A stretch of DNA of 64,000 nt, taken from Callipepla californica brunnescens. Taxonomy: Eukaryota > Chordata > Aves > Galliformes > Odontophoridae. Positions within the stretch are counted from its first letter, which is position 1. Every line of letters begins with the position of its first letter. Shown here one piece after another: positions 25,850 through 36,800 of this stretch. The translations under genes and the position numbers were made by a program. The DNA lies in the NCBI GenBank assembly GCA_023055505.1, contig JALIRH010000027.1, positions 4,600,501 to 4,664,500 on the forward strand, written 5' to 3'. The notes under the pieces were generated by a model. That model ran no database searches and was not told where the DNA came from. It saw nothing but the letters and a program-made list of their open reading frames with translations.

Positions 25850-26400
25850 CACTGCGAGCTGCACTGCAGCTCCAGCGCGCACCTCCGCACCGCGCATCCG
25901 AACCTCGGCAAGGGCCGGGCGGGCACGGCAGGGCAGCACGGGCAGGGCGGCATCGGGAGAGCGGGGCAGGCACGGTGGGCATCACAGGCGGGGCACCACG
26001 GGCAGGGCTGTCCCCGCCCCGGCCCCGCAGAGCCGCCCCACGCGGGGCGGGGCGCAGCCGGTGCGCTGGGTCCGGCGGCGGAGCGGGCAGCGCGGAGCGG
26101 AACGGAACGGAGCGGTGCGGAGCGGAGAGCGCTGCCGGCGCCTCCCCGGTGCCCGCCGGGCCGGGCAGGGCCGGGCAGGGCACAGCGGTGGGAGCAGGTG
26201 AGCGGAGCGCGGTCGGCATCGCCCGGCTGTCTCTACCCGACCCCGGGGGCTTCAGCCGCGGGGACCCGGCGGGCGCGGGGCTCGGTTGGGAGCGGGGAGG
26301 GAGCACGGGGTGCGGGCACGGCTCCCCCGCATCTTCCACGGCAGCGCTCGGGTTTCCCTTTCCCAAGGTGGGCGCTGGCTGCTCGCCGGCTGTGTGCTGG
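25850..26400 (+). promoter_or_regulatory. SSTR2: SSTR2 CpG promoter and probable noncoding exon 1
   Basis: Dense CpG and GC boxes (GGGGCGGGGC near 26044) with short GC repeats. A good donor, CAG|GTGAGC, ends a probable noncoding exon at 26197. The matching acceptor is TCATCTCCAG ending at 26705, giving the exon that holds the coding sequence. Mammalian SSTR2 also has a 5' noncoding exon. Confidence 0.55.
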
Positions 26401-26716
26401 CAGGGGAGGTTTTCCCCCGCTGTCACCGCTCCGAGTGTCGGTCGCACCCGGAGGGGATTCATCAGTGGAGGTTTGGGGGTCGCGGGGGTTCTGGAGGCAG
26501 GAGGAGCTGTGGTGTGTCCAGAGCAGACTCCTCTGTGCTGCACGGGCTCTGGGAAGGAGGGAGGAGATGGCAGAGGTGGGGTGGGGAGAGCTCTCCCGGG
26601 AGCATCTCTCCCTCAGAGCTTGGCTGCAGGATGGGCAAATCCTCCCCAGAAATCCCTTCATTTCCATTTTTCTCCGATTTCTAGAATCTTCTCCTTCATC
26701 TCCAGAGCGAGGGGAG

Positions 26717-26737
26717 ATGATATCTCAGCTTCTTTGA
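26717..26737 (+). CDS. Upstream mini-ORF in SSTR2 5' UTR (6 codons)
   Basis: ATG ATA TCT CAG CTT CTT TGA, 31 nt before the SSTR2 start and inside the predicted coding exon (acceptor ends at 26705). May dampen receptor translation; inference. Confidence 0.35.
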   Translation: MISQLL

Positions 26738-26768
26738 ACCACCTGTGCCCCACAACCAGCAGAGAGCC

Positions 26769-27884
26769 ATGGATCTGGAATACGAGCTACCCAACGTCAC
26801 CACCTTCTGGTTCTCTCCGGCTTCCCCGTTCGACAACTTCTCCGTGGAGTCCCCCACCAATGCATCGCAGAACGCCACAGGCCAGCACTTCGACCTAACC
26901 AGCAATGCCATCCTCACCTTCATCTACTTCGTGGTCTGCATCATAGGGCTGTGTGGCAACACGCTGGTGATATACGTCATCCTTCGTTATGCCAAGATGA
27001 AGACCATCACCAACATCTACATCCTGAACCTGGCCATTGCGGATGAGCTGTTCATGCTGGGACTGCCCTTCCTGGCCATGCAGGTTGCGCTGGTACATTG
27101 GCCCTTTGGCAAAGCCATCTGCAGGATTGTCATGACAGTGGACGGGATCAACCAGTTCACCAGCATCTTCTGCTTGACTGTTATGAGCGTCGACCGGTAC
27201 CTGGCTGTTGTCCATCCCATTAAGTCTGCCAAGTGGAGACGGCCCAGGACAGCCAAAATGATCAACGTGGCCGTTTGGGGTGTCTCCCTGTTGGTGATCA
27301 TGCCCATCATGATTTACGCCGGGGTGCAGCAGAATCACGGCAGGAGTAGCTGCACCATCATCTGGCCAGGAGAATCGGGTGCGTGGTACACGGGCTTCAT
27401 CATCTACACCTTCATTCTGGGCTTCCTGGTGCCTCTCACCATTATCTGCCTTTGCTACTTGTTCATCATTATCAAAGTCAAGTCCTCAGGCATCAGGGTG
27501 GGCTCCTCCAAGAGGAAAAAGTCTGAGAAGAAAGTCACCAGGATGGTCTCCATCGTGGTTGCTGTCTTCATCTTCTGCTGGCTCCCCTTCTACATCTTCA
27601 ACGTCTCCTCTGTCTCCGTCCTGATCGTGCCCACGCCCGTCCTCAAGGGCATGTTCGACTTTGTCGTGGTCCTCAGTTATGCCAACAGCTGTGCCAACCC
27701 CATCCTTTATGCCTTCCTGTCTGATAATTTCAAGAAGAGCTTTCAGAACGTCCTCTGCTTGGTGAAGGTCAGCGGCATGGACGATGCAGACCGGAGTGAC
27801 AGCAAGCAGGACAAGTCCAGGCTCAACGAGACCACAGAAACCCAAAGGACCCTGCTCAACGGTGACCTGCAGACGAGCATCTGA
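26769..27884 (+). CDS. SSTR2: Somatostatin receptor type 2
   Basis: Class A Gi-coupled receptor for somatostatin at the plasma membrane. 371 residues in one exon, close to the mammalian length. N-glycosylation sequons occur at N9, N23, N31 and N35. Seven membrane helices follow, with [15 protein letters not shown] after TM1, the ligand-contacting aspartate D125 in TM3, the C118-C195 disulfide pair, DRY at 142-144, CWLP at 270-273, and the somatostatin-receptor signature [11 protein letters not shown] at 304-314. C330 is a likely palmitoylation site. The tail is Ser/Thr-rich and ends in QTSI, a PDZ ligand. An upstream GTG in the same frame (26745) is not a start; the ATG at 26769 aligns with the family. 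Helices and loops are very close to mammalian SSTR2, while the N-terminus differs, as usual. Confidence 0.98.
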   Translation: MDLEYELPNVTTFWFSPASPFDNFSVESPTNASQNATGQHFDLTSNAILTFIYFVVCIIGLCGNTLVIYVILRYAKMKTITNIYILNLAIADELFMLGLPFLAMQVALVHWPFGKAICRIVMTVDGINQFTSIFCLTVMSVDRYLAVVHPIKSAKWRRPRTAKMINVAVWGVSLLVIMPIMIYAGVQQNHGRSSCTIIWPGESGAWYTGFIIYTFILGFLVPLTIICLCYLFIIIKVKSSGIRVGSSKRKKSEKKVTRMVSIVVAVFIFCWLPFYIFNVSSVSVLIVPTPVLKGMFDFVVVLSYANSCANPILYAFLSDNFKKSFQNVLCLVKVSGMDDADRSDSKQDKSRLNETTETQRTLLNGDLQTSI

Positions 27885-30311
27885 GAGGGCGAAGGGGTTG
27901 TCCTTCACTCACTCTCCTCTCCCCACTTGCTCCCAGTGGCACCAGTATGTAGGGAGTCGGGCAGGAGTGCCAGGGATGCGCACCCCTATGGGCCAGGTGT
28001 CCTAAGCTGGGCTGGTTCCCGAGCTTCTGGCGAGTTGGCTTTCAAGCATTGTGAAGGATATGGTTCAAGAGGAACTGCCTCACCAGGAACACAAAGATTT
28101 TGTAGAAATCCCCACGTGGCAGCGTACATTTAAACACCAAAGTGCCGCTGTGGGCAACAGACATCACTGGGACAGCTCAGCTGGTTCTTCTGGTGTTACC
28201 CACGGGGCTGAAGTTGGCTTTGGGTGCTCTGTCCCAGAATGGTGCTCACAATGAACTGATGGATGGAGAATGCAGCCTGGCTGGGCTGGGACCTGCGTGC
28301 ACAGGGAATGGCCTCAGGAGGAGCTGAGACCACATGTGCATGCACTGCCTGTGCCACCGCAGAGGTGTGCCGACTCGGAGCCGAGACCTGCTGGGAGCTC
28401 CCTGAAGAGCACGAGTGTGTTTCTGCAGCCACATCCTCCCCGGGGAGACAAGGGGTCGCATTCAGTCCGACTTTGTAAGTTACTCAAACCCAAAGCCTCC
28501 CTACTGCTGTTCGACTCCTTCCTTTGCAGAGAGCCGTCCCACATGGAGGAGGCACGGCAGGACAGGGGCAGCCTCCCCGAGGACACAGCCCTCTCCAGCA
28601 CCTCTGGGTCCCTCCGTGCTTCTGTTCTGCCTCCGTCAGCCCCACCACCTCCCTGCTGCAGGAGAGCCCCTGCCCTCTTCCCATGACATCACCTTCCCAC
28701 AGGGTTTCTCTTCAGATGGAGGATTTCCCCCCCCTTTTTCCTTCTTTTCCTCCCGGATCTGTTCACATCAGCCTCCAGCTGCTCTCCCCGATGAGCCATG
28801 CCTGGGCTGGCTGAGCAGCCACTGCACAATCTGGTAGGAAATCCTTGGAAGCATTTACTCAGCACTGAAACATCAGGGTTTGGAGTACACCGGGGCAGCT
28901 GCTGTTCATCCCTCTGCTGATAGCTCCATGGCCAGGTGAGATGTGGGCTTGTCCTGTCCCTGTGGTGGCACTGAGGATCGCTGGGGCTGCTGCTATGAGT
29001 GAACATCACCTAGTTACCGACAACACCTCCCTGCTTCATCCAGGCAAGTCACAAAAAAAGGAAGGGCTGATGGAGAGAATGGTGGACAGGAGGTTGGGGC
29101 ATAATGGGACTTGACCCAGACCGTCATCTGAGCTGAAAGGACTGGGAGGAGCAGAGGATCCTGTGCTGAAGAAGGAGCCTCTGAGATCCCTGGAGTAGAG
29201 TCCCTGGGCTGCAGCTGCTCATGTCTCCATGCCCTGTTGTTAGCAGCACGGCTGTGACCACTGCGAGCCACCCCTGGGTGGGTGCTGGGGTGCATGTCTT
29301 GCAGGTAACTGCAGATGGGGGACAGCATTTTCCCCAGGGGCTCCCAGCATGAAGCCAGGAGGAAGAGCAGGGAAGAGCATCCAGACCCCAACGCCTTTCC
29401 CGCAGCACAGCATGGGTAAGGGGGACCCTGGGGTGCAGGTCATGCAGTGAGCGGGTGGTGGGTCTGACCCAGATGCTGGGAGCACAGCGAACCTCAGCCT
29501 ATCTTCCACAACATAACCCCAGGGGCTGACATGCTCTGCTCAGACACTGAACACAGCAATCAGAGCCCAAACCCAGCAGCTACAGTGCCCGCTGTGCTTA
29601 GCTGCTCAAGAATGTCTTGCAGCAATCTGTTGTGCCCCAACGTGCCTCCGGGTCAGCACTCAAACCCTGCACCGTGGTGTCCATCCTTGGCAGCACCGTG
29701 TGAGCAGGAGGGGAAGCGCAGGGCAGAGCTCGTGCTCATTTTCCTGTGCTTTTGCAGTGATGCCCTTCCCCCAGCGCATCACCTCTGTCCTACTCCGCAA
29801 CCCCAGTACCCCCACCAGTCCCAGAAACCCCACAGGAGCTCAGTGCTGGGCTCAGTGCCTGCTCCCTGGCACAGTTCCCTCAGACACCAGCACGAGAACA
29901 CCCCTCTGGGTACGGGGCTCAGGTTACTGGGGCAAAGTAGGGCACTGTCAGCATTTATTTGCTTTTAACCATTTACCTCTGCGGGGGCTCAGCACTGAGC
30001 TGCTGGCAGCCACTTGCTGAGCGCGTCCCCACGACAGCTTCATTACAGGGTGTAAATCCAACGCGAGCGGCGGTGACGGCAGCACGGGCTGCCTATTGAT
30101 GCCGCAGGAATTAAAACAAGAGCAGCTTGTCACATTACCGTGAAATATCGGAGCGTGATTGCCAGCCTGGTGCAGCCCTCTGCCAGGGTGAGGCTTTAGT
30201 GTCAGGGCTGCAGCGATGCGTCAGCTGGGCTCTGGGCGCTTCCTATCTGGTGGGTGGGAGAAGAGTTATTTGTGTGGAAAGAGCCTGGGGCAGGAGAGCT
30301 GTCAGGGAGGC

Positions 30312-30325
30312 GGGGGGGGGGGGGG
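30312..30325 (+). repeat. Poly-G tract (G14)
   Basis: Fourteen consecutive guanines, followed after one C by GGG. Confidence 0.85.
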
Positions 30326-30463
30326 CGGGTTAAGACCCTGATGTCTGCAGCTCTGGTCCTGCCACCACCTCCCCATGGTGCATGGGAACATGGGGTGTTC
30401 TCATTTCTGGCTCGGGGTAATTAATCCCTGCGTGCTGCTTTCAGGCTGGTCCCATCGCTGCCT

Positions 30464-30469
30464 AATAAA
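30464..30469 (+). terminator. Candidate poly(A) signal, SSTR2
   Basis: AATAAA about 2.6 kb after the SSTR2 stop. Weakly supported; it could be chance. Confidence 0.25.
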
Positions 30470-33279
30470 CAGCAGCGCTGCTGCTGCTGCGAGTAACAAA
30501 GTTTTCTTTCTCAGCCACTTGATTTTAGCTGGAACTTGACCTCATATTGGATCTGTTCAGAAAAGGCTCGCAGGGCTGCCAGAGGCATGATGAGAAATCT
30601 CTCTCAGTTCATTTCAGAGCAAATAGGTCAATCTTGGGAGTGCTGGAGCAGTTCTGCTGCCACTTCACATGCAGACTATTCCCGGGCAAGTAAGTTTAGT
30701 TATAAGTCCCACCTGCCCTGGCTGGAACAGACTTATCCCAAACTGGAGGTGATGGGAAGCGGAGTGCCCCATGTCCTGTAGTACTGTCCTGTGTGCCAGC
30801 ACCTGTGTGGTGACCCCGAGCCCATGAGAAACCAATTGTCCCCAATCCCATCGCTTGATCCCACACACAGATGGAGCCTGGCTCCATGGTGGCCAGTTCT
30901 GCCCAGCGTTTGGCAGTCAAAGCTGTGTTTGGCAGTGAGAGGCTGTGTTCGGCCCTGCAGCCTTCCTGCTGCATCTCTACAGCTCCTGATTTCAGCACCA
31001 AAGCTGCCTTGGACTTCTCTAAAGTAACAATTTCCTAACAAACTGCACTGTCCTATTTCTGGAGGGCTTCCCCAAGTCTCCATTCCTTGTCCTTGATGGA
31101 GGCTCCATAGAGAGGTCCCATCTCAGATTTCCCAGGCTCTGGATCCACACCACTGCTCAGAGCCAGGCTTGGTTCCCACATCCTTCCCCATCCCCTCAGC
31201 ACCCTTGTTCCAGCTCAGCAGATAGAAGAGCAGGAGCCAGCATCAGACCATGGCCTGCAGCGCCTTGCTTGCACCCAGCCAGAGCAACCCCAAGCAGTAC
31301 ACAGTCCCGTGGTCACACCAAGGGCAAACAGGGAGCATGCTGGGGACACTAACAGCACTAGCATCCCAAAACAGCACCAGAAAGATGCAAGAGCCGAACC
31401 CCTGGGACTGCAAGATCAGGGCACTGGGGCTCTGCAATGCTGATGATGTTTGTGCTGGGAGCACTGGGGAGTACGGCCTGAGAGCTGCAGCCTGTGCTGT
31501 TCTCCTGGGGTTGTTTCAGCCCTTGCTATCAACAGGCTGATTTCCAACCGCTCAGGGAGAGTCTGCATCCTCCTGGTCCCCACCCTGCCAGGGCTGTGCA
31601 GAAGGGAGATCACCAGCAAGGCACAGGCAAAGAGCGCAGCAGACCTCAAACTCGACCTTCCCATCACTGCGTCTGAAAAGCAAACTGCTGCTTTCTGGCC
31701 TGAGGACACATCTGCCTTTCCCTGTCAACTCACAACCCCAGCTGCACGCTCCTCATGTCAGATTTCACCCTGCTGTTTGCTCCAGGACCAGGACAGCAAA
31801 ACCCAGGAGCACAAGGACACGGCTCCAGCTGGGATCAGGGGAACCTGCCTGGATCTGTGCCCTGACCAGAAGGAGACAAGGGATGCAAACCCCAAATACC
31901 CCACACTGTACTGGGGGAAGGGGTGGGTGATTGTACATATGTGTATATAGCAGACATGCCAGCAAAAGGTTTTATTATCCCTGATGCTGTAGAGACACTC
32001 TGCACCCCTCTGTTTTGCTGTGCACCCCACAAGCAGCATGCAGGAGCAATCAGATCCCTGTGAGGCTGTGAGGCTGGCTGTGGTGTGCACGAGCCAGGAG
32101 GGACTGTGGAAGCTGCTGCTGTGCTAACAGACAGCATCAGCACTTGGGCAGGGCAAGGTGAGAAGAGCTTTGGCTGCTGCTAAGTGCTGAGCCCTTCCCT
32201 GCCAAGCTGGGCTTCCCCAGGCAGCACTGTGCCACACTGCCACGTTCTGTACATACCCCCCTCTGTATCTGTATCTGTGCTCTGTGTAGTGCGTGCGGGT
32301 CTGGTGTAAGACATTGTGACTGGAACACGATGGAGAGCATTTCTGCCTGAAGCCTTTCTGTCCCTAGCAATGTGATGTTTCTCGGTGTCGGCGTGGAACT
32401 GAGCTTTCCCTCAGTGAAGGCTCCCAGCTGTCTGTGTCACAGGGAAGGAAACACAGATGGGGGGTGGGAGGAAAGTAAACAGTTACCCCTGAGGTTTCTG
32501 ACTTTCTGTGCACACGCTCAAGCTGGGCAAGAGCAGCGTAAGTACAGAAAAAGCCTGGACTCCTCCTGGGAGGAGAAAAGGCACCAAACCCAGTACACAC
32601 ACTGTGTCCTTCACAGTCCCACTCCCATCTCACTGTAACTCCCCCAGAGGGGTTGGTCTCAGCTCAGAGGGTCCGCACGGGAGAGCTGTCTGCCCCAAAA
32701 GCACAACATCCCTCCAAGACAGCACAGAATCACAGCTCCGACCGTGAAACGAGACGGGTCACAGCTGAAGCGTGACCACAAACAGCTGCGGGTGCAAGGC
32801 TCGCAGAAACTCACCATGAACAGCTCCAGGGCAGAAGGTTTGTCTTTTCAGGCCGGCAACACCTCCGTGCTGCTTCTGAAGAGATCAGAGCCTGTTGGCT
32901 GCCACTGCTGGAGAGTTTATCTGCCGGAGAAAACGAAGCAGGGTGAGGGCTGTGCACGCAGGAAGGCGTGTGCTTGGAGGCAGTGCATTGCCAGGGAGAC
33001 ACCGAGGTCCGTGCTGCCAACTGCCACAGTTCAGCTGGGCTAGCTCTGTGGTCTCCACGCCAATGAACCCCTTCAGAACACTGGGGTGCCCCTCCGCCCC
33101 CATGCGTGTGCCCGCTGCTCACAGCTGCTCAGGGCTGCGGAGAACCACGCGCACACGCGTGTACGTGCGCGGGGATGGGCGGCTCTGGGCCGCACTCAGG
33201 AAAACACTCTGTCTGTGCAGGGGAGCGGGCAGAGCAAAGCCAAAAACCGCCCCGGGGGGGACGTGCACGCTCAGCCCCT

Positions 33280-33599
33280 CCCCCACCCGAACTGAGCCGG
33301 CGGACGGCGCGGAGCTCTCCGCCGTACCAAGGGCGCCCCCTAGCGCTGCGCGCCGGGCCCCGACGGGTCCTGAGGGTGGGTCGGAGCCCGGCTCCGCGGT
33401 CTGCAGCAGCGGACAGGGCTAGGCCCGCCCCGGGAGCCATGAAGGAGGGGAGCCCCGGTTACCGGCGCGGGCCCGGGGCAGGTAGTGCTTTCCCCGCATC
33501 TCCGCTGCCATGGCAACCGCGCGCCGCCCCGCCGGATGTGGCTCTTCCCGACTCCAAGATGGCGCCGCCTCGCCGGAAGCGGCGCCGCCCGTGTCCAAG
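33280..33599 (+). promoter_or_regulatory. COG1: COG1 CpG promoter
   Basis: CpG-rich stretch continuing into exon 1. The element CCAAGATGGCG occurs twice, at about 33554 and at the start codon (33596); it resembles the YY1 site AAGATGGCGGC commonly found at housekeeping start regions. Confidence 0.6.
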
Positions 33600-33863
33600 A
33601 TGGCGGCGGCGCGTCACTGCCGCCCCGCAGAGATGGCGGCGCGGGGCGCGGAGGCCGAAGCTCTCTTCGAGGCCCACACGGCGGCGGAGCTCCGCGAGGC
33701 GGAGCGGCGGCTGCGGGCCGGCATCGAGCAGAAGCGGGAGGAGCTGCGGCAGATGGTGGGCGAGCGCTACCGCGACCTGATCGAGGCGGCCGACACCATC
33801 GCCGAGATGCGGCTGAGCGCCGAGCGGCTGCTGGGCTCCGTGCGCGGCCTGCAGCGCGGCGGG
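33600..33863 (+). CDS. COG1: COG1 exon 1 (donor uncertain)
   Basis: The next exon starts in phase 0, and two in-phase donors fit: GTGACG after 33863 (88 codons) and GTGGGC after 33890 (97 codons). The added residues are Pro-rich, like the variable linker in the mammalian protein, so sequence alone does not decide. Confidence 0.7.
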
Positions 33864-36800
33864 GTGACGCGGCCCGGCCCCGCGCCGCCGGTGGGCAACG
33901 AGCGGGCGGCTCAGGGTGCTGGGGGGGGGACGCGCTGCGATCTCTCCCTTAACCCCATTTCCCCGCCTGCAGGCACCGCCGCGGGTGCAGGAGAAGCTGT
34001 ACCGGGCCGCGGCTCAGCTGAAGCTGCTGTTGGACATCCCCGAGCGGGCGTGGAGCGCCATGGAGGCCGGGCGCTACCTGCCCGCCGCCCGCCTCTACCT
34101 GCTGTGCCGCCACCTGCACGGCCTGCTGCAGCTCGACGCGCCCCGCGCCCGGTACAGCCCCGTCCTCGCTCGATTCCCCATCCTGCTGCGCCAGGTGGCC
34201 GCCGCCAGCCACTTCAGGTGGGCACCGGCACAGGGATGTGGGAGAAGGATGCCCTGAGAGCAGCGCTGTTGTGGTTCTGGTGGGTTAAAGCAGGATGCGA
34301 ACCAGGAGTGTGCGCTCGAGCCCCAGAGGGAAAGCAAATTGAGCTGCGTTGACAGATGGGATTGACCTGCTCTGTTCTGACCTCGTGAGGCCCCACCTGC
34401 ATTGCTGCACCCAGGCTGCTGCTGCTGAGAGTGTTCAGACTGGAGAATAGAGCTCGTTTGAGCATCCCAGTGCTTGAGGGGAAGCTATTTGTAAGCAGAA
34501 GGGAGAGCAGCTTCTTAACGTGGGCAGTTAGTGACAGGACAAGGGAGAATGGCTTTAAACTAAACGAGAGGAGATTAGGTTGGATGTTTAGAATAAATTC
34601 ATCACCCAGAGGGTGGTGAGGCCCTGCACTGCTGCCCAGAGCTGTGGGTGTCCCATCCCTGGAGGTGCTCAAGGCCAGGCTGGATGGAACCCTAGTGCAC
34701 CTGAGCTGGTGGGTAGCAACCAGTCCATTTCAGGGGTTGGAACTAGGTGATCTTTAAGGTCCCTTCCAACTTAATCTGTTCTGTGATGAAGTATCAGCAG
34801 GCTTCTGCTGTGAGGAACGCAGCACTGAGTGCAGTTTCTGCTCGGGGTCTCCTAACCAAACCTCAGCTCCTGTCAAACACCAGACCTTTTCCCTCCAGCG
34901 CTTGGTTCATTTCCTCGCCAGGTCCACCATCTTGCAGGAGAGCAAGTCTCTGCTGAAGTGCCAGACCATGTCAGATCAGGCAGTGGCAGAAGCCTTGTGT
35001 GCCATCATGCTTCTGGAGGACAGCTCCCCACGCCAGGCCCTCGCAGACTTCCTCCTGGCCAGGAAGCTGGCGATCCAACAGCTTCTCAACCAGCCACACC
35101 ACGGTCAGTGCACCAGGGCTGCCTCCTTTTTAAAGTCAGGGTAACCTGCTTTGTTTCCTCTCCCTTTTGTCCTGTGGTACCCAGGCAGAAAAGTGGATGG
35201 CTGAAACCCCACCATTGTGAGCTTTGCAGGATTCAGTCATGTTGCACTACTGCAGTGGTATAATGGATATCAGTGGCAGCTTTTTGCCACAGTGCTGAAC
35301 GAACAGGGCTCAGGGACCAAAGCCAAGCTTATCTTTAACCAAGAAGCAGACACTGCTTGGGGCTGAGGCACATGCCCTCCATCCCATTCCTGGAGGGTTT
35401 CACTAGACCCACAGAGCACAGTTATACTTCTGTTGAAGGGGCTGCCTTCACAGAAGGTGTTTGTTTTTTCTTTGCAGGTGCTGGTATAAAAGATCAGGTG
35501 TGTTCACTGTTGGAGCTGCTAACCACTACCCTGTACCAGGCTCACGCACTCTTCTACATGATGCCTGATGGAGTACCACCAGATCCAGCCCTACCCTGTG
35601 GCTTACTCTTCTCCACCCTGGAGAGCACTACAGGCCAGCAGCCAGCAGGTGAGCACCCAGCCTGTTTACAGACAGGAGACCACACCTGTGCTGAGCTGAT
35701 TCCCCCATCCCCTGTGCTTCTAGGGAAAGGTGGGGTTCTGGAGGATGAGGTGAAGCTGAGCAGCTGGTTCAGGTACCTCCCAGAGTCTGTAGTGGAGTTC
35801 CGGCCAACTCTGCGGACCCTGGCACACCCCATCAGCCAGGACTACCTCAGAGACACGCTGCAGAAGTGGATTGTCATGTGAGTGTGACACTCTCCTCCAC
35901 AAAACTCTCTCAGTCCCAACAAGGTCCTTGCTAAGAACAAAACAAAGCCACGTGCACCTACAAAGCAAAGCTCTGCTGGCTCCCGGCTCAGCGTTCCTTC
36001 TTCCCTGCAGTTAAACAGCCAGGGCATCACAGAACAGTCTGTGGCACTCTGATATAGCAGACCACCCTATATATAATATTTATCTAGAACTCCTTTACAT
36101 TGCCAAAATCTCAGAATTGTAGGGGTTGGAAGGGACCTCTAGAGATCATCAAGTCCAATCCCCCTGCCAAAGCAGGTTCCCTACACCAGGTCACACAGGT
36201 AGGTGTCCAGGTGGGTCTTGAATATCTCCAGAGAAGGAGACTCCACAACCCTCTTGGGCAGCCTGTCATGTGTGTGTCACCAGTAAACAAGCAAAGAAAG
36301 AAATGAGAACAAAATCCCTTACCGATTTCTTTTGGTTCTTGGTCCAGCACCTCCTTTCTTCTCACTGCCTTTATCCACACTGGGAGTGCTGGCAGAACCC
36401 CTTTATAGAGTGCTCAGCTCCTTCCCCGGCTCCCCCCTCCCACCACGTGGATGGGGACAGCCTTTTCAGCCCCTTATCAGCCTCATTACTCATACATTGG
36501 TGTCAGTCATGTGTCATTATCCCATAGAGCTGCTGCTGGGCTGGCCAGCTGGTCCCTGGCATCAGCTGCAACCCCCGTGGTGTGCTTATATGAGATGTTT
36601 CCCCAGCAACCTTTCCCTGAGCCCCTGCTTGTCAGGCTTATAACAGGGGGATACTTATTATAGTAGGGCTGTTCCTAGGGTGCATCTGGCTTCGATGCCC
36701 ACTGTAGCCCTGGGTTTGCAGTGCAGGATATGTGGCTTCCTTGCTGGGATTTAGGGTGCAGCTGAGTCATGCAGGTGCTTTTGCAGGTAGAGTTTTTTAC

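Larger units (their letters stand above)
27885..33280. other. SSTR2 3' UTR and intergenic region to COG1
   Basis: No second gene recognised. The SSTR2 3' end is uncertain: ATTAAA occurs at 30110-30115 and AATAAA at 30464-30469, the only plausible sense poly(A) signals noticed. A G14 tract lies at 30312-30325 and an imperfect 19-20-bp duplication (GTTTGGCAGT) near 30908-30946. Confidence 0.5.

Noticed and set aside
25788..26543. 251-residue minus-strand open frame
   Set aside because: GC-rich promoter artefact, proline/alanine-rich, no domain.
25615..26898. 427-residue plus-strand open frame upstream of SSTR2
   Set aside because: Covers the CpG island and overlaps the SSTR2 start in another frame; low complexity and no conserved domain.
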